NCBI RefSeq assembly: GCF_012912005.1
Contig: NZ_JABBEA010000023.1
Coordinates: 1 to 64,000, forward strand
Direction of reading: 5' to 3'
Length of the DNA: 64,000 nucleotides
Source: Paenibacillus sp. SZ31
Lineage (GTDB): Bacteria; Bacillota; Bacilli; Paenibacillales; Paenibacillaceae
The translations under genes and the position numbers were made by a program. Positions within the stretch are counted from its first letter, which is position 1, and each line of letters begins with the position of its first letter. This document shows, piece after piece, positions 49,676 to 58,585 of this stretch. A model generated the notes under the pieces. It was not told where the DNA came from and ran no database searches. It saw nothing but the letters and a program-made list of their open reading frames with translations.

Positions 49676-51307
49676 ATGATACCGCAATATTTAGTTGATT
49701 TTGATCTGTCTGCGCTACCCATGGTAGAGACGGATGTACTGGTTATAGGCTCAGGGATTGCTGGTCTGTTCACCGCCATTAAGGCAAGTGAGCAACAACG
49801 TGTATTAATGATCACGAAGAAGTCGTTACTAGAAAGTAACACCAGGTATGCGCAGGGAGGAATCGCTGCGGTTATTGCTGAAGATGATTCACCTGCTTAC
49901 CACTTACAGGACACACTTGTTGCAGGAGCGGGCTTATGCCGCTCCGAGGCGGTAGAGGTATTGGTGAATGAGGGTCCGGACGGGGTGAAGGAACTGATTC
50001 GTCTGGGTACGTTGTTTGACCTGGAGAACGGCGAGTTGGCGTTGACGCAGGAAGGTGCGCATAGCCACCGCCGTATTTTGCATGCCAACGGGGATGCAAC
50101 GGGATATGAGATTGTACGTGCGCTTGCGGTCGAAGTGAATGAACATCCTGGAATTGAAGTATGGGATGAGCACTTTGTGATTGACCTGATTACGGATCGA
50201 GATCGAGGGGAATGCATCGGCGCTCTGATTCAGAAGGATGATGGATCCCAAGTGTTCGTGAAGGCACAGGCAACCGTTCTCTGCTCTGGTGGGGCGGGAC
50301 AACTGTACCGATACACGACGAATCCGGATGTAGCTACTGCCGATGGTGTAGCCATGGCCTACCGGGCTGGGGCTGTCGTTCGTGACATGGAATTTATCCA
50401 ATTCCACCCCACCTCTCTTTGTTACCCGGGGGCACCACGTTTCCTTGTGTCAGAAGCCGTACGTGGTGAGGGAGCATATTTACGTAATGTGAAGGGCGAA
50501 CGCTTCATGGATCGATATCATGCCCAGCTTGAACTGGCACCACGTGATATCGTGGCACGAGCGATTGTTAGTGAGATGGAGTCTACCAACAGCACCTTTG
50601 TGTATCTGGACATTACACATGAACAGCCGGAGATGATCAAGCATCGTTTCCCTACCATATATGAGACTTGTATGCGTTATGGATTGGATATGACAACGGA
50701 CTGGATTCCCGTTGCACCTGCTGCCCATTACATGATGGGCGGAGTGAAAACGGATCTTAGTGGAGAGAGCAGCATCTCCCGGTTATTCGCGTGTGGTGAG
50801 GTATCTTCTACAGGAGTGCATGGAGCTAACCGTCTGGCAAGCAACTCCTTGTCTGAAGCGATTGTATTTGGCCGGAGAATTGTTGATCGCATTCAATCAC
50901 TTTCCCCGCTCGGTTCACTACAAGTAAGAGGAACTTCGACCGCATCTGTGGACATGAATAGCAAGATCATGAAAGAGCAAAAACCTATATCCGAAAGACG
51001 CTTGCGACTACAGAAAATGATGGTTCGTCAGGTCGGCTTACGCCGGAATGGTGAGAATCTGCAGAAGGCCATGGACAAGCTGCAACAGGAATTGCAATTT
51101 TTTGATCAGACACTTACCCAAAAGGAAGAACTGGAGTATGCCAACCTTCTGACTTGTGCCTGGTTAGTTACTAGCGGAGCATTACACCGCGAGGAGAGTC
51201 GGGGAGCTCACTATCGTGAAGATTTCCCGGCACGTGATGATGTCGTGTGGCAGAAGCATAGTCTGCAGCAGCGAGAACAAGCGATTGTGGAGGAATTGAT
51301 GTCATGA
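49676..51307 (+). CDS. nadB: L-aspartate oxidase
   Basis: NadB oxidises L-aspartate to iminoaspartate with FAD for NadA. The 543-residue product has the FAD-binding VIGSGIAGLFTAI near the N-terminus, NTRYAQGGIAAV, FIQFHPTSL and SEAVRGEGAYL, and HGANRLASNSLSEA. AGGTGA lies 5 bases before the ATG at 49676; reading frame extends upstream into nadA but is not needed. The stop overlaps the nadC start (ATGA). Confidence 0.96.
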   Translation: MIPQYLVDFDLSALPMVETDVLVIGSGIAGLFTAIKASEQQRVLMITKKSLLESNTRYAQGGIAAVIAEDDSPAYHLQDTLVAGAGLCRSEAVEVLVNEGPDGVKELIRLGTLFDLENGELALTQEGAHSHRRILHANGDATGYEIVRALAVEVNEHPGIEVWDEHFVIDLITDRDRGECIGALIQKDDGSQVFVKAQATVLCSGGAGQLYRYTTNPDVATADGVAMAYRAGAVVRDMEFIQFHPTSLCYPGAPRFLVSEAVRGEGAYLRNVKGERFMDRYHAQLELAPRDIVARAIVSEMESTNSTFVYLDITHEQPEMIKHRFPTIYETCMRYGLDMTTDWIPVAPAAHYMMGGVKTDLSGESSISRLFACGEVSSTGVHGANRLASNSLSEAIVFGRRIVDRIQSLSPLGSLQVRGTSTASVDMNSKIMKEQKPISERRLRLQKMMVRQVGLRRNGENLQKAMDKLQQELQFFDQTLTQKEELEYANLLTCAWLVTSGALHREESRGAHYREDFPARDDVVWQKHSLQQREQAIVEELMS

Positions 51308-52170
51308 TACTGAACGGATATAATGATGGACTTATCGAATCGATTAAAAACTGGCTTCGTGAAGATGTTGGCGCAGGTGACGTTACAACAAGTGTGACGA
51401 TCCCAGCAGGCAACCAATCCAAGGCCATTATACATGCTAAAGATAATGGTATTATTGCAGGCATGACCGTAGCCGAACTCGTATTTCAGGTAGTCGATCC
51501 TGAACTTGTATTTACACCGAAGGTAAAAGACGGAGACAAGGTCACGCATGGAACGATTCTGGCCGAGGTAGAGGGAAGTACACACTCACTGCTTACGGGT
51601 GAGCGACTGGCACTTAACTTGCTGCAACGTATGTCGGGAATAGCTACGCGTACACGTGCCTATGTGGACGTGCTGGATGGCCTTAAGACTAGGCTCGTGG
51701 ATACACGTAAGACTACGCCGGGTCACCGGTTACTCGAGAAATACGCGGTGCGCGTGGGGGGCGGAGCGAATCATCGATTTGGACTCTACGACGCCGTTAT
51801 GATTAAGGATAACCACATTAAGGGTGCAGGCGGAATTACCGAAGCGGTACATCGAGCACGAACCGTTATTCCGCACACGATGACGATTGAAGTGGAGACT
51901 GAGAATCTGGAGCAGGTGAGAGAAGCCTTGCAAGCCGGGGCAGATATCATTATGCTGGATAACATGCATCCAGATCGGATGTGTGAAGCGGTTGAACTCA
52001 TTCGTGAGCAGGCTCCACATGTGAAGGTTGAAGCATCAGGTAACGTATCTCTCCAGACCATTCGTGGAATTGCAGAGAGCGGTGTGGATGTAATTTCGGT
52101 TGGCAGGTTAACCTATTCTTTTGAGAGCCTGGATATCAGCCTGGATTTAAATGAAAAGAAAGAGGGGTGA
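51304..52170 (+). CDS. nadC: Nicotinate-nucleotide pyrophosphorylase (quinolinate phosphoribosyltransferase)
   Basis: NadC converts quinolinate and PRPP to nicotinate mononucleotide. The 288-residue product shows WLREDVGAGDVTT, LNLLQRMSGIAT, the substrate-binding DTRKTTPGHRLLEKYAVRVGGGANHRFGLYD and VEASGNVSL. It overlaps nadB by four bases and is followed 6 bases later by coaX, so NAD and CoA genes are likely cotranscribed. Confidence 0.97.
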   Translation: MILNGYNDGLIESIKNWLREDVGAGDVTTSVTIPAGNQSKAIIHAKDNGIIAGMTVAELVFQVVDPELVFTPKVKDGDKVTHGTILAEVEGSTHSLLTGERLALNLLQRMSGIATRTRAYVDVLDGLKTRLVDTRKTTPGHRLLEKYAVRVGGGANHRFGLYDAVMIKDNHIKGAGGITEAVHRARTVIPHTMTIEVETENLEQVREALQAGADIIMLDNMHPDRMCEAVELIREQAPHVKVEASGNVSLQTIRGIAESGVDVISVGRLTYSFESLDISLDLNEKKEG

Positions 52171-52176
52171 ACCTCT

Positions 52177-52947
52177 TTGATTCTAGTTGTAGACGTGGGG
52201 AACAGCAATATGGTGCTCGGCGTATATCAAGGCCGGGAGTTGCTGCACCACTTTCGTCTGAGTACATCACGTCAGTCAACAGTGGATGAATACGGCGTAT
52301 TGATTTATAATTTATTTCATATGTCCGGCATCAGGGCAAGCGACATCGAAGGTGTAATCATCTCATCGGTGGTTCCGCCACTGGTGAATGTAATCGAAGC
52401 GATGTGTGAGAAATATGTAGGCAAAAAACCATTACTCGTGGGGCCTGGTATCAAAACCGGCCTGAACCTGCGATACGAGAATCCACGTGAAGTGGGTGCA
52501 GATCGTATTGTTAATGCAGTGGCAGCCGTTGAGAAGTATGGCGGCCCTCTCGTCGTGGTCGATTTCGGTACTGCAACGACCTTTGACTGTATTGACGAGA
52601 AAGGTCACTACCTGGGGGGAGCTATTGTACCTGGCATTCAGATCGCCACTGAAGCGCTCTATGAGCGGGCATCCAAGTTGCCTCGTATAGAGCTGGAGAA
52701 ACCTAAAAAGGTCATTGGCCGTAATACTATTCATGCTATGCAAGCGGGTATTATATTTGGCTATGCAGGGCAGGTAGATGGTATTGTAGAACGTATTCGC
52801 GAGGAGATGGGAGCGAAGCCCCGAGTTATCGCGACGGGTGGTCTTGCTACACTTATCGCAGAAGAAACCCGTAGTATAGAGGAAGTTGATCCGCTGCTTA
52901 CGCTTGAAGGGCTGCGTATTATATATGAGCGGAACCGGGAAAGGTGA
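52177..52947 (+). CDS. coaX: Type III pantothenate kinase
   Basis: CoaX phosphorylates pantothenate in the first step of CoA synthesis, and is not feedback-inhibited by CoA. The 256-residue product has DVGNSNMVLGVY, EVGADRIVNAVAA, VVDFGTATTFDCID and GGAIVPGIQIA. AGAGGGGTG lies before the TTG start at 52177. hslO follows, as in B. subtilis. Confidence 0.96.
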   Translation: MILVVDVGNSNMVLGVYQGRELLHHFRLSTSRQSTVDEYGVLIYNLFHMSGIRASDIEGVIISSVVPPLVNVIEAMCEKYVGKKPLLVGPGIKTGLNLRYENPREVGADRIVNAVAAVEKYGGPLVVVDFGTATTFDCIDEKGHYLGGAIVPGIQIATEALYERASKLPRIELEKPKKVIGRNTIHAMQAGIIFGYAGQVDGIVERIREEMGAKPRVIATGGLATLIAEETRSIEEVDPLLTLEGLRIIYERNRER

Positions 52948-53050
52948 GCATAGTGACGGCATACAGCGAGCTGAGATTACAGCTTAAGTGTTGTGCCGTT
53001 TTTTCTGTGTTACGACTATTATGGCGATACGCCAAAGGAGGCTGAATGAC

Positions 53051-53941
53051 TTGGAAAACAACAACAAGCATGACCGGTTAATTCGTGGTACAGCAATGAA
53101 TGGAAAGGTAAGAGCCTTTGCTATCCAGACTACGGAACTGGTTGAGGAACTACGCAGAAGACACGATACGTTTCCCACGGCTACAGCTGCCATGGGGCGT
53201 ACGGTTACAACAGCAGCCATTATGGGTGCAATGCTCAAAGGTGAAGAGAAGTTAACGGTACAAGTCAACGGTGATGGCCCCATTGGACAGATTGTAGCTG
53301 ATGCCAATGCGAAAGGCGAAGTACGAGGATATGTTTCTAATCCGCATGTACACTTGCCAAGTAATAGTGTGGGTAAACTGGACGTTGCAGGCGCAGTTGG
53401 AACGGAAGGTTTCATCAACATAACGAAGGATTTGGGACTGAAAGAGCCATATCGTGGTAGTGTGCCTATTATTTCAGGAGAACTGGGCGAAGACTTCACG
53501 TACTACTTTGCGCAATCGGAGCAAACACCTTCTGCTGTAGGCGTTGGTGTGCTCGTTGATACGGATAATTCCGTTATTGTCTCAGGTGGATTCATTATGC
53601 AGCTGTTGCCGGGATTGACAGATCCAGAGATCACGGCGATCGAAAACGCCATTAGTACGTTGCCGCCAGTGACGACGTTGCTGGAGCAGGGACTTGAGTT
53701 GGAAGAGTTGCTTCGCCGATTGTTGCCAGATGTACAAGTGATGGAAGGACTGGATATACATTTTAGCTGTGAGTGTTCACGTGAGCGGGTAGAGAAGACG
53801 CTGATCAGCCTGGGCCAAACGGAGATGGAGCAATTAATTGAAGAAGAGGGCCAGGCTGAAGTGGTCTGCCAATTCTGTAATGAAGCCTATGACTTTAACA
53901 AAGAACAACTTGAGACCATCCTAGAGCAAGCCAAGAACTGA
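53051..53941 (+). CDS. hslO: Redox-regulated chaperone Hsp33
   Basis: Hsp33 is a holdase activated by oxidative unfolding of its zinc site. The 296-residue product has the zinc cysteines CEC and CQFC (SCECSRERVEKTL; EVVCQFCNEAYDF) and the N-terminal LTVQVNGDGPIGQIVADANAKG. The TTG at 53051 is chosen since AAGGAGG lies about 9 bases before it; in-frame codons extend to 52988 without a site. Confidence 0.96.
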   Translation: MENNNKHDRLIRGTAMNGKVRAFAIQTTELVEELRRRHDTFPTATAAMGRTVTTAAIMGAMLKGEEKLTVQVNGDGPIGQIVADANAKGEVRGYVSNPHVHLPSNSVGKLDVAGAVGTEGFINITKDLGLKEPYRGSVPIISGELGEDFTYYFAQSEQTPSAVGVGVLVDTDNSVIVSGGFIMQLLPGLTDPEITAIENAISTLPPVTTLLEQGLELEELLRRLLPDVQVMEGLDIHFSCECSRERVEKTLISLGQTEMEQLIEEEGQAEVVCQFCNEAYDFNKEQLETILEQAKN

Positions 53942-53964
53942 TCTATGCGGGGACGGGATGCGGA

Positions 53965-54915
53965 ATGACAAGACAGGAAAAAGGGTTGTGGACGGCTGTA
54001 ATTGTCTTGACGCTGGGCATGCTGGTTATGGGAACGGTTATGGCTATGCATGGTCTCAGACAGGGCAAAGACGAGGCAGATGCATCCCATGATGCCAATA
54101 CGGAAGAAGGAAGCACCGTAGCGACGATCAACGGAGAAGTTATCACGGACAAAGAGTGGACCGATGCGCTGAAAAGACGTTACGGCAGTGAGTTATTACT
54201 CCAGATGTTAAACCGTAAAGCAGTATATGCCGAAGCAATTGAACGCAAGCTGATCGTCACTCCCCAAGAGATTGCAAGAGAACTTGCCGCCGCGATGGAT
54301 GGGTACGATTCAGAGAAATCATATTTTGACGAAATGAAGTCTCAATTGGGCCTGTCGAAACAGGAACTTGAATTGGAAGCCGGCTACAGGCTGCTGCTTG
54401 AGAAAATCGCAACGATTAGCATACAGATCAAGGATGCAGATATTGAGCATTACTGGACTGAACACCGTGAGGATTACGTTTCCCCCGAGAAATATGACTT
54501 GTCCATCATCGTAGTGAAGGAAGAAGAGGAAGCCGATTCCTTACTGGATGCGTTGGAGAAGGGACAAGATTTTGAAGAAGCTGCTCGCAGTCAATCGACG
54601 GACAGCTTCTCTCGTGATGCTGGTGGGAGGCTGGGATGGATTGAGCGGAATGATCCATTCCAGCCAGAAGAAATCCTTCAACTCGCTGCCGGGCTGGATG
54701 TGGGCGATATTGCTGGTTCAGTTCGAGTGGAAGAGGGCTATGCTATTATCAGACTTAATGATAAAGAAGAACGCCAGGTGCAGTCTGCCGAAGAGGTCCA
54801 TGAGGAGATTCGAATGCAACTGGCTCTGAGTCAGGCCGATCCGTTGCCGCAGGTAGAGCAAATGCTGCGCAACAAGTATGAAGCCGTGATCCTGTCCGAA
54901 ATTCCTGCCTCCTGA
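53965..54915 (+). CDS. Parvulin-type peptidyl-prolyl isomerase (YacD-like)
   Basis: A membrane-anchored foldase: 316 residues with an N-terminal membrane segment (about 8-30), a SurA-like N domain (NGEVITDKEWTDALKRRYG) and a parvulin domain (about 180-275: YDLSIIVVKEEEEAD, RSQSTDSFSRDAGGRLGWI, VRVEEGYAIIRLND). No lipobox is visible, unlike the homologue at 30885. It stands in the place of B. subtilis yacD between hslO and cysK. A strong terminator follows. Confidence 0.9.
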   Translation: MTRQEKGLWTAVIVLTLGMLVMGTVMAMHGLRQGKDEADASHDANTEEGSTVATINGEVITDKEWTDALKRRYGSELLLQMLNRKAVYAEAIERKLIVTPQEIARELAAAMDGYDSEKSYFDEMKSQLGLSKQELELEAGYRLLLEKIATISIQIKDADIEHYWTEHREDYVSPEKYDLSIIVVKEEEEADSLLDALEKGQDFEEAARSQSTDSFSRDAGGRLGWIERNDPFQPEEILQLAAGLDVGDIAGSVRVEEGYAIIRLNDKEERQVQSAEEVHEEIRMQLALSQADPLPQVEQMLRNKYEAVILSEIPAS

Positions 54916-54955
54916 ATTCAATGGAGAAGATTTTCTCGTACTGCTACATCTTGAT

Positions 54956-55003
54956 AAAAATACTCTGTCTGCGGTCTTAGGGCCGAAGGCAGAGTATTTT
55001 TTT
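54956..55003 (+). terminator. Intrinsic terminator of the nadABC-yacD unit
   Basis: AAAAATACTCTG pairs with CAGAGTATTTTT, enclosing a GC-rich inner stem, and is followed by T. Confidence 0.93.
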
Positions 55004-55014
55004 GAGTACTCATA

Positions 55015-55043
55015 TTGACAATAAGGGTTAACGTTGATAAGAT
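55015..55043 (+). promoter_or_regulatory. Sigma-A promoter of cysK
   Basis: TTGACA (55015-55020) and TAAGAT (55038-55043) with a 17-base spacer. It would produce a leader of about 210 bases. Confidence 0.75.
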
Positions 55044-55049
55044 GAAAAT

Positions 55050-55260
55050 AATAAATACCTACTCGTTTACTCGGATATAAAAGCTTTATTTTATGAACAA
55101 AGAAACTTTCGGAAACCTCCACCCTGTCTAGAAATCTTAGCAGCAAGGGATAGGATCAACAGGATTTCCGCAGTTCTTCTATAACATCCAGAGGCTACCG
55201 GCCGCACAGTATAGGTTAACAGGACTCAAGTTTTATTCATCCACTAAGGAGGGCATTCAT
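55050..55260 (+). other. Unexplained leader of cysK
   Basis: About 210 bases without a gene. TACTCG is repeated in tandem near 55061-55072, close to where a repressor such as CymR would bind, but I cannot match it to a known operator. No T-box or SAM-riboswitch signature was found. Confidence 0.4.
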
Positions 55261-56199
55261 ATGGCTAAAGTAGTTAATAACGTAACAGAACTCATCGGAG
55301 GTACTCCGCTTGTTCGTCTGAACCGTATCGTACCTGAAGGCAGTGCTGAAGTATTCGTGAAGCTGGAGTACCAGAATCCAGGTTCAAGTGTGAAAGACCG
55401 TATCGCAATTAGCATTGTGGAAGAAGCGGAAAAAGAAGGCAAGCTGAAACCAGGTGATACCATTATCGAAGCAACAAGTGGTAACACGGGAATCGGACTC
55501 GCGATGGTGGCTGCAGCCAAAGGCTACAAGTCCGTTATTGTAATGCCTGAGACAATGAGCTTGGAGCGTCGCAACTTGCTTCGTGCGTATGGTGCTGAGC
55601 TTGTGCTTACACCTGGAGCGGAAGGTATGAATGGTGCTGTAAAAAAAGCCGAAGAACTGCTGAAAGAAAACCCATCCTATTTCATGGCTGAGCAATTTAA
55701 AAATAAAGCCAACGTGAAGATCCACCGTGAAACGACTGGCCCTGAGATTGTGGACGCGATCCAATCTGTGGGTGGTACGTTGGATGCTTTCGTTGCGGGA
55801 ATTGGTACAGGCGGAACAATTACAGGTACAGGCGAAGTGCTCAAAGAAGCTTTCGCTGGTATTAAAATTGTTGCGGTTGAGCCAGCAGCTTCGCCAATTC
55901 TGGCAGGCGGCAAACCAGGACCACATAAGATCCAAGGGATTGGTGCCAACTTTATCCCTGAGATTCTGGATCAGGAAATCTATGATGAGATCATTCACAT
56001 TGAGAATGATGATGCATTCGAGACGGCTCGTCAGGTAGCGAAGGAAGAGGGCATTCTGTCCGGTATTTCTTCCGGTGCGGCGATCCGTGCAGGTCTTCAG
56101 GTTGCGAAACAGTTGGGTGAAGGCAAGCGCGTTGTCGTGATTGTGCCAAGTAACGGCGAACGTTACCTCAGCACACCGCTTTACAACTTCGAAGGCTAA
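55261..56199 (+). CDS. cysK: Cysteine synthase A (O-acetylserine sulfhydrylase)
   Basis: CysK makes L-cysteine from O-acetylserine and sulfide with PLP. The 312-residue product has NPGSSVKDRIA with the PLP lysine, EATSGNTGIGLAMVAAAKGY, the phosphate loop GIGTGGTITGTG, and ISSGAAIRA. AAGGAGGG precedes the ATG. It has its own promoter, long leader and terminator, so it is a separate unit ahead of the folate genes. Confidence 0.97.
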   Translation: MAKVVNNVTELIGGTPLVRLNRIVPEGSAEVFVKLEYQNPGSSVKDRIAISIVEEAEKEGKLKPGDTIIEATSGNTGIGLAMVAAAKGYKSVIVMPETMSLERRNLLRAYGAELVLTPGAEGMNGAVKKAEELLKENPSYFMAEQFKNKANVKIHRETTGPEIVDAIQSVGGTLDAFVAGIGTGGTITGTGEVLKEAFAGIKIVAVEPAASPILAGGKPGPHKIQGIGANFIPEILDQEIYDEIIHIENDDAFETARQVAKEEGILSGISSGAAIRAGLQVAKQLGEGKRVVVIVPSNGERYLSTPLYNFEG

Positions 56200-56218
56200 G
56201 TCTACAAATGACAAAACC

Positions 56219-56256
56219 AATCCTCCTTGCCCGTATGACGGGTATGGAGGATTTTT
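56219..56256 (+). terminator. Intrinsic terminator of cysK
   Basis: AATCCTCC (56219-56226) pairs with GGAGGATT (from 56246); inner GCCCGT/ACGGGT pairs; TTTTT follows. Because of it, the in-frame ATG at 56208 is unlikely to be the pabB start. Confidence 0.88.
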
Positions 56257-56339
56257 GGCGTAATGCTTTTAAAAGGGGCGGCGCTTTAGTATACTATCAG
56301 ACAATAGAACTAGCGACAGATGGAGGGCGGCACACCGCA

Positions 56340-57953
56340 ATGACACACCTGATGACAACATACGCCGACTGGACGGAGTGGGCTGGACAAGGCTGGACCA
56401 TGATGCCCTATATCACGAAGTCGGATGAGGGACCGTATCATGGCGGTTTACCGTTATCGTGGGAGGCAGCCTGGGAGCAGGCGTCACCATACGCAATTGT
56501 GCTGGAGAATGGCAAAGGCGGGAGATATACATTTCTGGGGTTAGACCCCGTATCCGTTATTTCCGGTAAAGGTCAAGAAGCGATTATTCATGATGTGACG
56601 CAAGGAACCACCTCGACAGACAGCGGCAAGCCGCTTGATGTATTGAAGAGATGGACTGCGCCGTATAGCGCACCCAAGGTTAATGGGGCTCCAGACTTTG
56701 GGGGTGGATACGCAGGTTATCTCAGCTACGATGTAGCAAGATCGTTGGAGAAGCTTCCAGTTATGGCTGAAGATAACCCGGCTTTGCCGGATTATTGGTG
56801 GATGCGCTTTGAAGAAATATGGGCGTATGACCATGAGCAGCAGGCACTTTTCTGCATGGTTCATCTGGCTATAGAGCCTAACCGGAACGAAACGGATATC
56901 CTTAGCCTATATTCAGCGGCAGAAACACGAGCGACAGCGATGCAGAAACGTTGGCTTCATATTATGGGGGCTGCACAGGCCGAGGAACAACAGCAGGCAC
57001 TGGAACGCCGCAACAAGCAGGTCAATCGTACACCGCAGCCTGAAGATGCGGAAAGGGAATCGGAAGGATGGGAAACCTCCTTTCCCCAGGAGGACTTTGA
57101 ACAAGCTGTGCGTACGGTACAGGAATATATCAGGCAGGGCGATGTGTTCCAGGTGAATCTGTCCTTAAGACAGGAGAAGCGGCTTCATTCGAGCGCTGAG
57201 CATATTTATGAATGGCTGCGCCTTGTGAATCCATCACCGTATATGGGTATGCTGCGTAGTCCAGAGTTTCAACTGGTAAGTGGATCTCCCGAACTTCTGG
57301 TCAAAGTGGAGAATGGCAAAGTCAGTGCACGTCCCATCGCAGGGACCCGAAGAAGGGGCCGTGATGAAGCAGAGGATAAAGCTATGGCGGATGAACTGCT
57401 CAGCAGTGAGAAGGAACGGGCGGAGCATATTATGCTCGTCGATCTGGAACGTAATGATATCGGACGTATTGCGGCCTACGGTTCGGTTCATGTGCCGGAA
57501 TTGATGACCATCGAGAAGTATTCCCATGTCATGCATCTCGTTTCCCAAGTGGAAGGCAGGCTGGCAGAAGGATTATCGGCATTTGATGTGATCGCTGCGA
57601 CATTCCCGGGTGGAACGATTACAGGAGCGCCCAAAGTGCGCACCATGGAGATTATCGAGGAGCTTGAGCCTGTGCGGCGTGGACCATATACGGGTTCCAT
57701 CGGGTGGATGGATTACAGTGGAAATATGGAATTGAACATCGTCATTCGTACGCTTGCCATCAAGGATGGCATTGGCTATGTACAAGCCGGTGCAGGTATT
57801 GTTATTGATTCCGATCCATATCGGGAATACAAGGAATGCCGCAATAAGGCAAGAGCGATGATGAGAGCTGTGAACTACAGCGAAGAGGCGGAAGCGGACA
57901 GAGCTGTCGAACATGAACATGCGAAACGAACGGAAGCTGTTAAACTAAACTAA
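56340..57953 (+). CDS. pabB: Aminodeoxychorismate synthase component I
   Basis: PabB, with ammonia from PabA, converts chorismate to 4-amino-4-deoxychorismate for folate. The 537-residue product has the chorismate-binding C-terminal domain (from about 260): YIRQGDVFQVNLSLRQ, SPSPYMGMLRSPEF-like region, RPIAGTRRRGRDEAED, LVDLERNDIGRIA, HVMHLVSQVEG and FPGGTITGAPKVRTMEI. The anthranilate-synthase-like N-terminal domain is joined by a long acidic linker (about 220-260). The ATG at 56340 with GGAGGG 12 bases ahead is my choice; spacing is long, so the start is uncertain. Confidence 0.93.
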   Translation: MTHLMTTYADWTEWAGQGWTMMPYITKSDEGPYHGGLPLSWEAAWEQASPYAIVLENGKGGRYTFLGLDPVSVISGKGQEAIIHDVTQGTTSTDSGKPLDVLKRWTAPYSAPKVNGAPDFGGGYAGYLSYDVARSLEKLPVMAEDNPALPDYWWMRFEEIWAYDHEQQALFCMVHLAIEPNRNETDILSLYSAAETRATAMQKRWLHIMGAAQAEEQQQALERRNKQVNRTPQPEDAERESEGWETSFPQEDFEQAVRTVQEYIRQGDVFQVNLSLRQEKRLHSSAEHIYEWLRLVNPSPYMGMLRSPEFQLVSGSPELLVKVENGKVSARPIAGTRRRGRDEAEDKAMADELLSSEKERAEHIMLVDLERNDIGRIAAYGSVHVPELMTIEKYSHVMHLVSQVEGRLAEGLSAFDVIAATFPGGTITGAPKVRTMEIIEELEPVRRGPYTGSIGWMDYSGNMELNIVIRTLAIKDGIGYVQAGAGIVIDSDPYREYKECRNKARAMMRAVNYSEEAEADRAVEHEHAKRTEAVKLN

Positions 57954-58008
57954 AATAAAACGAAGCAACCGTCACTTGCGTTGACGGAAGATGAGGAGGA
58001 GCAGGCAT

Positions 58009-58584
58009 ATGATACTGGTTATCGATAATTACGATTCCTTCACGTACAACCTGGTTCAATATCTGGGTGAACTGGGTGAGACGGTGGAAGTTCGCCGCAA
58101 CGATGAGATTGATTTGGCAGGCATAGAGGCACTGGCACCTGATCATATTCTGATCTCTCCGGGTCCTTGTACACCAAACGAAGCGGGTATTAGCCTGGCA
58201 GTCATCGATCATTTCAAGGGAAGCATCCCGATCTTTGGTGTGTGCCTGGGGCATCAGTCCATTGGGCAAGCGTTTGGCGGTAATGTCATTCGTGCGGAGC
58301 GCATGATGCACGGCAAAACATCCGAGATGCATCATAATGGAACATCGGTATTTGCCGGATTGCCATCTCCATTCACAGCTACCCGTTATCACTCCCTGAT
58401 TGTGGAGCGCAGCAGCTTGCCTGAATGTCTGGAGATTACAGCGGAGACAGCCGAAGGTGAGATTATGGGTCTGCGCCACAAAGAATATGCAATTGAAGGG
58501 GTTCAATTCCACCCGGAATCCATTATTACAGACCACGGTCACCAGATGCTTCGCAATTTCCTGTCCCAACAAGTGAAGGTATAA
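58009..58584 (+). CDS. pabA: Glutamine amidotransferase PabA/TrpG
   Basis: This subunit supplies ammonia to PabB, and in Bacilli often also to TrpE. The 191-residue class I amidotransferase has the catalytic cysteine in VCLGHQSIGQAFGG, DNYDSFTYNLVQYLGELG at the N-terminus, and the H-x-E pair in FHPESI. GAGGAGG lies 10 bases before the ATG at 58009. pabC starts one base after its stop codon. Confidence 0.96.
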   Translation: MILVIDNYDSFTYNLVQYLGELGETVEVRRNDEIDLAGIEALAPDHILISPGPCTPNEAGISLAVIDHFKGSIPIFGVCLGHQSIGQAFGGNVIRAERMMHGKTSEMHHNGTSVFAGLPSPFTATRYHSLIVERSSLPECLEITAETAEGEIMGLRHKEYAIEGVQFHPESIITDHGHQMLRNFLSQQVKV

Positions 58585-58585
58585 C

